From assembly GCA_009885605.1 (NCBI GenBank), contig VFKK01000133.1, forward strand, positions 1-12,766: 12,766 nt of DNA. Reading direction: 5' to 3'. A model generated the notes under the pieces. That model saw only the letters and a list, made by a program, of their open reading frames with translations. It searched no databases and had not been told where the DNA came from. The stretch is from Cyclobacteriaceae bacterium (GTDB lineage Bacteria; Bacteroidota; Bacteroidia; Cytophagales; Cyclobacteriaceae). Every line of letters begins with the position of its first letter. Position 1 is the first letter of the stretch. The translations under genes and the position numbers were made by a program. Below, one piece after another: positions 1 to 5,786 of this stretch.

Positions 1-608
1 CAGCATTTCACATTCGGATTAAACTTTGTGAAAATGCCTGAGGGATTATTTTTCCAAATCCAAACATGAAGTTCGTAGTTATCGAAATTAAGAGGAATTG
101 GAGCAAAAGCTGTATCAAACTCCTGAATACCAAAATAAGGTTTCATCGCATTTTCCAAATCCCAAGGCGCTTTCTCGATGATGAATTCTACAGCAACCAG
201 ATTCAATTTCCCCTGCTTGTCCATTTCATATAGAAGCGCTTCTGGTTGGGTGGGGTCAAATACTCCATTGACAATGCCAGAATTGACATAGTGATAGCCC
301 ATTGCTCCAAGGCTGGGATGGGAAACGCATACCGATCCTAATCTATATCCTGCATCTTCAGCAACTTCGATTCTATGATACTTAGCGGTAGCAGCCCGAA
401 GATTTGCCATCATATTGAGCGTGGTGGGATCCATTCTCAGGTTTTCCAAAGGATTGGCAAAAGGTTCATCCATAACTTTTTCAAGATCCGAACTGGGATC
501 CAACGGGAGGGAAGGGTCGCTGTTTTCAGAGATACAGCTTGATTGGGCTACGATTGCGATCAGAATCAGCAAGAAGCCCCACTGAATTTTAAAAGAGGTG
601 TTCTTCAT
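1..608 (-). CDS. conserved lipoprotein with HYVN motif, 3' end at window edge
   Basis: This reading frame is open from an ATG at 606-608 down to the window start, giving 202 residues; the last two bases (TG) would begin either a stop or one more codon. Residues 8-21 are a hydrophobic export segment followed by C25 in the context AQSSC, a non-canonical lipobox, so a lipoprotein is likely but not certain. The body reads NLRAATAKYH, C94-V-S-H97, GYHYVNSGIV (104-113), DPTQPEALLYE and ends in HVWIWKNNPSGIFTKFNP. This pattern matches a widespread uncharacterised family of about 200-residue exported proteins, and the family usually ends shortly after this last motif, so very little should be missing. 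Conserved His, Cys and Tyr suggest a metal or ligand site, but no activity is known to me. It is divergent from the ferritin-like operon. Confidence 0.8.
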   Translation of the reverse strand, partial: MKNTSFKIQWGFLLILIAIVAQSSCISENSDPSLPLDPSSDLEKVMDEPFANPLENLRMDPTTLNMMANLRAATAKYHRIEVAEDAGYRLGSVCVSHPSLGAMGYHYVNSGIVNGVFDPTQPEALLYEMDKQGKLNLVAVEFIIEKAPWDLENAMKPYFGIQEFDTAFAPIPLNFDNYELHVWIWKNNPSGIFTKFNPNVKC

Positions 609-1165
609 TGGTTTTTGGGTTTTGGTGTAGGAAGGATTAATTAAAATTAAAAACCACGAGGGTACCGGGTACAAAACACTTTGCTTACTAAAAAGCAGGT
701 ACCTATCAGGTATTAAAATTTACAAAAATGAAAGTTAAATATCTAGCATATAATAATTTAAGTTTTTTCAACTGGCTATTTGAAGAAATGAATGTGTGAT
801 TTGAAAACTAGTAAGATCCCTTTCAATTACCCGATACTTATCTCCGGGGGTGATGTTTTGTGGGGCAAAAACAAAATTGAAAGCGAAAAGGAGGGAGAGA
901 AATCCTTAGGTTGAGTAATCTGTTACTGATTTTTGACTCATTAATAACCATTTACTGAGTCCAACTATTTTTCACTTCCAAAAGACATCCATCAGCTTTT
1001 CACTGTCTGCGCCCTATAAGCAGTGAAAAAAAAACTGAACAGCACTCAATCCAACATTTCGCTCGACCTCGTAATTCTTTTTAAATCAATCAGAATCCAC
1101 TTGGCATCTGCTTTGATTTTTTAAGGATTAAACTAAAACCGAGTTATTAACCTAAAAACACCAAA
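609..1165. other. long divergent spacer between lipoprotein and ferritin-like operon
   Basis: This stretch has no convincing gene on either strand. The side next to the lipoprotein holds a cluster of TACC/GGTA palindromes (660-712). The middle and right parts hold two inverted repeats: GACTCA at 935-940 with TGAGTC at 956-961, and TTTTCACTG at 997-1005 with CAGTGAAAA at 1021-1029. I found no exact TTG/TAnnTTTG promoter pair for either gene. The ferritin-like gene is preceded by an A-rich stretch (CCTAAAAACACCAAA), the usual leader type in Bacteroidota. Confidence 0.6.
660..712. promoter_or_regulatory. cluster of GGTACC/TACC-GGTA palindromes, possible operator pair
   Basis: Two small palindromic sites lie 52-104 bp upstream of the lipoprotein start codon. 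The first is GGGTACCGGGTAC (660-672), a direct repeat of GGGTAC containing TACC-G-GGTA. The second is GGTACCTATCAGGTA (698-712), where AGGTACCT and TACCT-ATC-AGGTA overlap. Between them TGCTT (682-686) can pair with AAGCA (693-697). The site centres are about 39 bp apart. The arrangement suggests paired binding sites or a structured leader. No regulator can be named. Confidence 0.35.
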
Positions 1166-1858
1166 ATGAAAAATGAACTAATTAAACCAAGCGGACTGGT
1201 GATGAACTCAGATCGTCGGCTTTTTCTGAAAAGAGGCTCTCTGTCGGTAGCAGCAGCAGGTTTGCTGATGATCGGATGTAACGATGACGAGCAGATCCCA
1301 ATGAATCCTGCAGTGAGCTTGGGTTCCGGAGACACCGGAATCTTAAACTATGCCTATGCGCTCGAGCAATTGGAGGCAGCATTCTATGCAGCAGTGATCA
1401 AGGGAGGCTATTTTGCAAATGCAAATGCGGAGGAAAAACAAATCATGGGAGACATTGAAAAGCACGAAAGAGCACACAGAGAATTTTTCAAAGCAGCTTT
1501 AGGAAAAGCAGCTATTGAAGATTTGGAAGTGAACTTCAGCAGTATTGATTTTGGAAGCAGAAGCTCCGTGTTGGGAGCAGCAAAGACTTTCGAAGATTTG
1601 GGAGTAGCAGCTTACAATGGAGCAGGCAAATTTTTGGTAAGTGCAGACTTATTGTTGATCGCAGGCAAGATCGTATCCGTGGAGGCAAGACATGCCGCAG
1701 CTATCAGAGATTTGATCAATCCGGGATCTGCTGACTTCGCAGGAGATGACCTGATCGATGTCAACGGGTTGGAGCGAACGCTCAGTTTTTCTCAGGTGCT
1801 GACTGCAGCCAGTGCTTATGTCATCACGCCGCTGGACTTCAGCCAGCTGCCTAGCTAA
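1166..1858 (+). CDS. exported ferritin-like protein (Ferritin_2 type), Tat lipoprotein signal
   Basis: The 230-residue product starts with a twin-arginine type signal, SDRRLFLKRG (residues 15-24), then a hydrophobic stretch and LLMIGC with C38 as probable lipidation site, so it should be exported folded and anchored in a membrane. The mature part is a four-helix ferritin-like fold of the Ferritin_2 (PF13668) kind. Candidate carboxylate di-iron ligands are E67 or E70 in ALEQLEAAFY, E101 and H104 in KHERAH, E143 in TFEDLG, and E173/H176 in VEARHA. Members are known from bacteria and from fungal and plant stress or desiccation proteins; the reaction is not established, with iron binding or oxidation and peroxide handling being the usual guesses. 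It is followed after 24 bp by a paralogue, forming an operon. The ATG at 1166 is preferred over the one at 1202 because of its A-rich leader; both keep the Tat motif. Confidence 0.88.
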   Translation: MKNELIKPSGLVMNSDRRLFLKRGSLSVAAAGLLMIGCNDDEQIPMNPAVSLGSGDTGILNYAYALEQLEAAFYAAVIKGGYFANANAEEKQIMGDIEKHERAHREFFKAALGKAAIEDLEVNFSSIDFGSRSSVLGAAKTFEDLGVAAYNGAGKFLVSADLLLIAGKIVSVEARHAAAIRDLINPGSADFAGDDLIDVNGLERTLSFSQVLTAASAYVITPLDFSQLPS

Positions 1859-1882
1859 TTTTCACCACAAAAAGAATCAGAT

Positions 1883-2701
1883 ATGAACTTGATAAAATTG
1901 CTCGATACCATTTGCCCGGACACGAAAAGTTCGGAAGAAAAAGATTTGTTTTTCTCCAGAAGAGAATCCTTCAGGAAGTTTGGAGATTTCGGTAAAAAAG
2001 TTGCTTTGGCAGCGGTGCCCTTGGCTATCCTGAGTTCCCTGCCGCGCATTGCAAAGGCAGATACAGCTAGCTTGATAGGGGTTTTGAATTATGCTTTGAC
2101 ACTGGAACATCTGGAATACAGATACTACCAAATGGGATTGGATTCAGGTGTAATCAATGCAGCTGACCGTGTGATCTTCCAGAAAATACGTGATCACGAA
2201 TTGGCTCACGTGAAGTTTTTGCAGGAAGTAATTGGTAATGTACTGAAAGGTACGCCAGTAGCTGAGCCTAAGTTTGACTTTACAGCAAAAGGTAACTTTA
2301 AGCCCTTCTCAGATTATCCTACGTTTTTGGCACTTTCGCAAGCTTTCGAAGATACGGGAGTAAGAGCTTACAAAGGTCAGGCGGCTAATGTCATGGAAAG
2401 TGATGTGGTCTTGACTGCGGCGCTTTCGATCCACTCAGTGGAAGCAAGACATGCTTCGATGGTGAGAAGATTGCGAACCAAAAAAGGTTTGGATACAGCC
2501 AAAGGCTGGATCAGCAATGGAAGTATTGGATCCTTGCCAGCAGCTACACAGGCGATCTATGCCGGTGAAGAAAATGTCATGCACGCAGGAGTAAATGTGG
2601 TCAGTCTTACAGGATTAGATGCTACCGCAGTGTCGGAAGCATGGGATGAGCCGCTAAATAAAGAGCAGGTTTTGGGAATCGCTTCCCTATTCCTCGCCTG
2701 A
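1883..2701 (+). CDS. second exported ferritin-like protein (Ferritin_2 type)
   Basis: This 272-residue protein is a paralogue of the upstream gene. Its N-terminus has SRRESFRKFG (residues 25-34) followed by a hydrophobic segment (about 39-53) and an AKA-type end near residue 59, which fits a Tat signal with ordinary cleavage rather than a lipoprotein. Ferritin-like motifs recur in the same order: LNYALTLEHLEYRYY (E75 and E78), DHELAHVKFL (E106, H109), QAFEDTGVRAY (E156) and VEARHASMVR (E187, H190). The C-terminal 75 residues after the last helix have no counterpart of that length in the first protein. The pair, one apparently lipidated and one apparently soluble, suggests a heteromeric periplasmic assembly, which is inference. 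Transcription should end at the hairpin 30 bp downstream. Confidence 0.88.
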   Translation: MNLIKLLDTICPDTKSSEEKDLFFSRRESFRKFGDFGKKVALAAVPLAILSSLPRIAKADTASLIGVLNYALTLEHLEYRYYQMGLDSGVINAADRVIFQKIRDHELAHVKFLQEVIGNVLKGTPVAEPKFDFTAKGNFKPFSDYPTFLALSQAFEDTGVRAYKGQAANVMESDVVLTAALSIHSVEARHASMVRRLRTKKGLDTAKGWISNGSIGSLPAATQAIYAGEENVMHAGVNVVSLTGLDATAVSEAWDEPLNKEQVLGIASLFLA

Positions 2702-2730
2702 TACTTTTCAATAGTTGGGTTTGGGTGTTA

Positions 2731-2765
2731 GATGTCACTTCCGTTTGGAGGTGGCATCTTTTTTT
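2731..2765 (+). terminator. strong intrinsic terminator of the ferritin-like operon
   Basis: A 12-bp stem (GATGTCACTTCC at 2731-2742 with GGAGGTGGCATC at 2747-2758, only two G-T wobbles) closes a GTTT loop and is followed directly by seven T residues (2759-2765). The T run overlaps the last codon of the convergent acetyltransferase gene. Read on the minus strand there is no U run after the hairpin, so it should act mainly on the plus strand. Confidence 0.9.
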
Positions 2766-3303
2766 ATCCCAGGTAGATGCGATACAGACTGAGCCTGGAG
2801 ATGGCCGGATGATCGATGAGTTCGGGATGCTCAAAGTCCTGCCAATACCTCATTCCGATTTTTTGCATGACGCGAAGCGAGGCCAGATTTCCAAGGGAAG
2901 CCATCGAAAGAATCTCGGGGATTCCTTTTTCTTTTGCAAAATCCAGGCATGCCTGTGCGCCTTCGGTTGTGAGTCCATGATTCCAAAACTCTTTTCGGAT
3001 TCTCCAGCCGATATCGACGCAGGGAGTGAAGCTCGCCTCAAAAGTCTTCCATCCCAGTCCGATCATTCCCACGAGTTCCCGGGTTTCCAGCAGATCCACT
3101 GCGAAATAGCAATAGCCTTTGTCTTCAAAAAGTCGGTTCATCCGCTCCATCATTGCGGTTGATTCCTGCTCACTTAGCGGTTTTTGGAAAAAGCGCATGA
3201 TCTCCGGATCGGAATTCATTGCTGCGAAAGCAGGTAAATCGGCTTCGTTCCAAGTGCGAAAGCCCATTCGGGGAGTGGTGAAGAGGTAGGTGGCAGGATC
3301 CAA
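2764..3303 (-). CDS. GNAT acetyltransferase, RimJ/RimL-like (Acetyltransf_3)
   Basis: The 179-residue product fits the Acetyltransf_3 branch of the GNAT superfamily, which moves an acetyl group from acetyl-CoA to an amine. The first strand is FTTPRMGFRTW (8-18), followed by DLPAFAAMNSDPEIMRFF. The acetyl-CoA loop is IGWRIRKEFWNHGLTTEG (98-115), and NLASLRVMQKIGM (139-151) is the usual C-terminal motif with N139 and S142. The substrate cannot be read from the sequence; relatives acetylate ribosomal protein N-termini or small amines and antibiotics. The start is uncertain: position 3303 is a TTG codon, an in-frame stop lies 48 bp upstream with no ATG or GTG between, and the first ATG (M13) would cut into the first strand. 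It is convergent with the ferritin-like operon. Confidence 0.82.
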   Translation of the reverse strand: MDPATYLFTTPRMGFRTWNEADLPAFAAMNSDPEIMRFFQKPLSEQESTAMMERMNRLFEDKGYCYFAVDLLETRELVGMIGLGWKTFEASFTPCVDIGWRIRKEFWNHGLTTEGAQACLDFAKEKGIPEILSMASLGNLASLRVMQKIGMRYWQDFEHPELIDHPAISRLSLYRIYLG

Positions 3304-3383
3304 GAGAAAATAGAATTCAGGCTTAATATCGATTTCAAATTCGAAAATTCAAAGAAATGGATTGGTTGGAGATACATTCTCTC

Positions 3384-3425
3384 GGTCGTAACCGAAAAAT
3401 AACCTGTGATTTTTCGGTTACGACC
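3384..3425. repeat. perfect 17-bp inverted repeat with 8-nt loop
   Basis: GGTCGTAACCGAAAAAT (3384-3400) is repeated exactly inverted at 3409-3425 around AACCTGTG. The AT-rich end faces the loop and no T run follows on either strand, so it is not a textbook intrinsic terminator. It lies between the dinB stop and the minus-strand acetyltransferase start, so it could still separate the two transcripts, or it could be a dispersed palindromic repeat. Confidence 0.85.
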
Positions 3426-3426
3426 C

Positions 3427-3487
3427 ATTCTAAATTCTTCATTCTCCATTCTTCATTTTAAATTTTAAATTCTCCATTTCAAATTCT
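3427..3487. repeat. degenerate AT-rich tandem repeat
   Basis: The stretch is built from variants of CATTCT, AAATTCT and CTTCATTCT, seen on the minus strand as GAATGGAGAATGAAGAATTT-like units. It runs from the inverted repeat up to the dinB stop codon. Similar low-complexity spacers are common between genes in this phylum. No coding potential or known element is visible. Confidence 0.6.
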
Positions 3488-4676
3488 ACACTGCCATCCC
3501 GTTAAACGGATTAAATCGCCTTCTTCCCACGCTCATCCCCACTGCCCGGCACACGGTTTTGTCTCCAAACTTGGTGTTGATCTTGTCCAGCGCCTGATAG
3601 AGATTGATCTGCTCCTGCGTGTCTTCGAAAATGTTGATCTGATAGTTGCCATAGACGAGCGAACTGAATCTCACTCCGATCAGGCGGATGAGTAAGCGAC
3701 GGTTGTACAGCTTGCGGAAAAGCTCTTTGACGATAGGGATCAGCGTATGATCCGTCGAAGTGTAGGGAATCCGGTGCTGCACCGTATGAGTATCGAAGTC
3801 CGAGTAGCGGATCTTCACACTTACGCAGGCGCTGAGTTGGCGATTTTGGCGAAGCTTGGTTGTGAGTTGCTCCGTCATGGCGATCAGCGTGGCTTCCAGC
3901 ATTTTCACGTCGATGGTGTCCTGTTCGAACGTGTTTTCGGTGGAGATCGACTTGGCTTCCGAGTAAGGTGTGACCGGAGACAGGTCGATCCCGTTGGCTT
4001 TTTCCCAGATCATATTTCCATTTTTTCCGAAGGTCGCTTCCAGCAGTTCGGCGGGCATCTGCTGGAGCGTGTGGACTTTTTTCACGCCCATGTTGTAAAG
4101 CATATGTGCCGTCTTTTCACCGATCATAGGAATTTTGCGAACGGATAGGGGAGCGAGGAAAGGCTTTTCTTCTCCGAAAGGAATCTGCTTCTCGTTATTG
4201 GGTTTAGCTTCTCCTGTCGCAACTTTGGACACGGTTTTATTTTCAGACAGGCCCAGAGAAATCGGCAGGCCGGTTTCTTTGATGATGCGTCGGCGGATCT
4301 GCTGCGAAAGTTTAAAACATCCGAAAAACCGATCCATCCCAGTGAGATCAATGTAAAACTCGTCGATGGATGCTTTCTCGAAAAGCGGAACTTCCTCCCG
4401 GATGATCTCGGTGATTTCGTGGGATTTTTGGCTGTATTTCTCAAAATCTCCCCGGATGATCAGCGCTTCCGGGCAGAGCTGCCGGGCCGTCCGCATGGGC
4501 ATAGCCGAATGTACTCCAAACTTCCGCGCTTCGTAGCTGCAGGAAGCGACTACTCCCCGGTCGCCGGATCCTCCGATCAGAATCGGCTTACCATTCAGCC
4601 TGCTGTCAAAAAGCCGCTCTACTGACACGAAATAGGAATCCAGGTCCATGTGTACGATACTTCTTCTCCCTTCCAT
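3486..4676 (-). CDS. dinB: DNA polymerase IV, Y-family translesion polymerase
   Basis: The product is a Y-family DNA polymerase that copies past damaged bases with low fidelity. Numbered from the chosen ATG (396 residues), the palm begins IVHMDLDSYFVSVE with metal ligand D11 (D13 just after), SCSYEARKFGVHSAMP follows at 45-60, and KASIDEFYIDLTG holds catalytic D105 and E106. The helix-hairpin-helix thumb is seen in APLSVRKIPMIGEKTAHMLYNMGV, and the little-finger domain follows to the end. The C-terminus (GRRRFNPFNGMAV) lacks an obvious QLxLF-type clamp-binding motif. The frame is open further to a TTG at 4700, but the ATG at 4676 puts MEGRRSIVHMDLD in register with the family start. It is divergent from an S24-type repressor gene across a repeat-rich spacer, which suggests damage-inducible control (inference). 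Confidence 0.93.
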   Translation of the reverse strand: MEGRRSIVHMDLDSYFVSVERLFDSRLNGKPILIGGSGDRGVVASCSYEARKFGVHSAMPMRTARQLCPEALIIRGDFEKYSQKSHEITEIIREEVPLFEKASIDEFYIDLTGMDRFFGCFKLSQQIRRRIIKETGLPISLGLSENKTVSKVATGEAKPNNEKQIPFGEEKPFLAPLSVRKIPMIGEKTAHMLYNMGVKKVHTLQQMPAELLEATFGKNGNMIWEKANGIDLSPVTPYSEAKSISTENTFEQDTIDVKMLEATLIAMTEQLTTKLRQNRQLSACVSVKIRYSDFDTHTVQHRIPYTSTDHTLIPIVKELFRKLYNRRLLIRLIGVRFSSLVYGNYQINIFEDTQEQINLYQALDKINTKFGDKTVCRAVGMSVGRRRFNPFNGMAV

Positions 4677-4704
4677 AGCTTTTGTTGATATAATTGACAA
4701 TTAC

Positions 4705-4737
4705 TTGTTTATAATTTAATCATATCTTTTATATTTG
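4705..4737 (+). promoter_or_regulatory. candidate Bacteroidota promoter for the XRE-S24 gene
   Basis: TATATTTG at 4730-4737 matches the TAnnTTTG -7 consensus exactly, with TTG at 4705-4707 upstream (22-bp spacer, slightly long). A start near 4744 would give a leader of about 185 nt that includes both hairpin repeats before the ATG at 4929. Confidence 0.45.
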
Positions 4738-4758
4738 GATTGGCAAGTTTTGGAAAGT

Positions 4759-4910
4759 GGCGATAGTTGACAGTTAAAAAAAGATAGGCTTCGCGAGAAA
4801 GGGGGACTGTCTTGATTTTCGCCATTCTTGAAGAAGAAGATATGCTTCGCGAGATAGGTGCAACTATCTCGGCTTTAGCCATATCTTGAAAATATCTGCG
4901 TAGCTATCTT
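4759..4910. repeat. two tandem quasi-palindromes plus an inverted partial copy
   Basis: AAGATAGGCTTCGCGAGA (4781-4798) recurs as AAGATATGCTTCGCGAGA (4837-4854), 56 bp apart, and an inverted relative (minus strand AAGATAGCTACGCAGATATT) covers 4891-4910. Each direct unit lies in a potential hairpin. In unit 1, GGCGA (4759-4763) pairs with TCGCC (4819-4823) and GACAGT (4769-4774) with ACTGTC (4806-4811). In unit 2, AAGATATG (4837-4844) pairs with CATATCTT (4880-4887) and CGAGATAG (4850-4857) with CTATCTCG (4864-4871), loop GTGCAA. GATAGTTG (4762-4769) also recurs inverted at 4861-4868. These may be operators shared by the divergent genes, leader RNA structures, or dispersed palindromic repeats. 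Confidence 0.75.
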
Positions 4911-4928
4911 AAAATTATTTCATAACAT

Positions 4929-5630
4929 ATGGTTTACCCTTTATCGTCAAATCTCAAATTCCTCCGAAAAAAGAAGGGCCTGACTCAGGAAGCCCTGGCT
5001 GAAGCCTTGGGAATCTCCCGATCCAAGCTTGCCGGATACGAGCTGAACATCAATCCTCCTATTGAGACGCTGGTGAAAATCTCCGATTATCTGCGCGTCT
5101 CACTGGATATTCTCGTGAAGGAGGATCTTTCTTCTTATACGGAATTTAAACTCCGCGAACTTCTGGAGACGGATCAGTTTCTGCGGGGGAGAAATCTTCG
5201 AATCCTCGCAACAACCGTCGATGATCAGGGAAGGGAATTGATTGAAGTGGTTTCGCAGCGAGCCAAGGCAAGTTACCTGGCAGGGTTTTCAGACCCGGAG
5301 TTTATTGCGGAGTTACCACGATTTGCTTTGCCTTTTCTCCCAATGGACAAGAAGCACCGGGTTTTTCAGGTGGACGGAGATTCTATGCTTCCAATTCCCG
5401 ACGGAGCCTGGATCGTCTGCGAATACGTGGATGACTGGCTGGCTATCAAAGATGGTGAGCGCTATGTGATCGTGACCGAGCAGGATGGGGTTACTTTCAA
5501 AATCGCCTACAACCGGATCAAAGACGAACAAAAGCTTTTGCTATGCTCTGCAAATCCGATTTATGTTCCTTTCGAAGTTGAAATCGAGCAAGTGAGGGAA
5601 GTTTGGAGGTATCGATTGGCGATGGTTTAG
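4929..5630 (+). CDS. XRE-family transcriptional regulator with S24 (LexA/CI-like) peptidase domain
   Basis: The 233-residue protein has an XRE helix-turn-helix at about residues 8-62 (LKFLRKKKGLTQEALAEALG, ISRSKLAGYE) and a LexA-type S24 domain at about 105-225. The catalytic dyad is visible: S152 in VDGDSMLP and K191 in GVTFKIAYNRI. Such repressors cleave themselves when activated by RecA filaments and release their operators. The candidate cleavage region is RAKASYLAGFSDPEFI (111-126). By recalled pattern the relatives have Ala-Gly before YL, whereas here it is A114-S115; a second Ala-Gly exists at 118-119. The gene is divergent from dinB, so it is a good candidate for the local SOS-like regulator, possibly acting on repeats at 4759-4910. 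An unrelated prophage-type role is less likely, as no phage genes are near. Confidence 0.87.
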   Translation: MVYPLSSNLKFLRKKKGLTQEALAEALGISRSKLAGYELNINPPIETLVKISDYLRVSLDILVKEDLSSYTEFKLRELLETDQFLRGRNLRILATTVDDQGRELIEVVSQRAKASYLAGFSDPEFIAELPRFALPFLPMDKKHRVFQVDGDSMLPIPDGAWIVCEYVDDWLAIKDGERYVIVTEQDGVTFKIAYNRIKDEQKLLLCSANPIYVPFEVEIEQVREVWRYRLAMV

Positions 5631-5640
5631 GAGTTTTATG

Positions 5641-5777
5641 TTCAGTTGCAGTGATCAGTCACAGAGATCAGTCGCATTGAGCAGTTTTCAGCAAATGTTC
5701 AATCACTCCAGCGACGCTAATAACCCATTTAAACCACTAACCTTTTAAACTATTAACCTCTTAATAACCCAGTAACC
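5641..5777. repeat. short degenerate repeats upstream of ogt
   Basis: The left part (5641-5690) is made of CAGTGATCAGTCAC, CAGAGATCAGTCGC and TTTTCAGC-like pieces, and related pieces recur downstream of the same gene at 6252-6312. The right part (5717-5777) is a loose tandem of TAATAACCC, CTAACC and TTAACC units leading to the ogt start. They look like low-complexity intergenic repeats of the genome; I see no clear promoter in them. Confidence 0.5.
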
Positions 5778-5786
5778 AATTCACCA

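Noticed and set aside
728..799. 23-codon plus-strand ORF starting MKVKYLAYNN in the spacer before the ferritin-like operon
   Set aside because: It is too short to judge, lacks a promoter box at the right distance, and lies in AT-rich DNA where such frames arise by chance.
837..950. 37-codon minus-strand ORF in the same spacer
   Set aside because: Its composition (PPFRFQFCFCPTKHHPRR) is not protein-like for this genome and there is no leader or promoter signal.
997..1029. Hairpin TTTTCACTG/CAGTGAAAA as an intrinsic terminator
   Set aside because: The run of A after the plus-strand arm gives no U tract downstream on either strand, and no gene ends nearby.
2725..3162. 145-codon plus-strand ORF opposite the RimJ/RimL-like gene
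   Set aside because: It is an antisense shadow of a clear GNAT gene and begins inside the terminator hairpin.
3747..4148. 133-codon plus-strand ORF opposite dinB
   Set aside because: It lies wholly antisense to conserved DinB domains and has no recognisable family pattern.
4677..4700. TTG start of dinB adding eight residues
   Set aside because: The ATG at 4676 places the first palm strand at the usual distance from the N-terminus; the extra residues match nothing in the family.
4759..4910. CRISPR-like array
   Set aside because: Only two direct copies exist, with related rather than unique sequence between them, and there are no cas genes.
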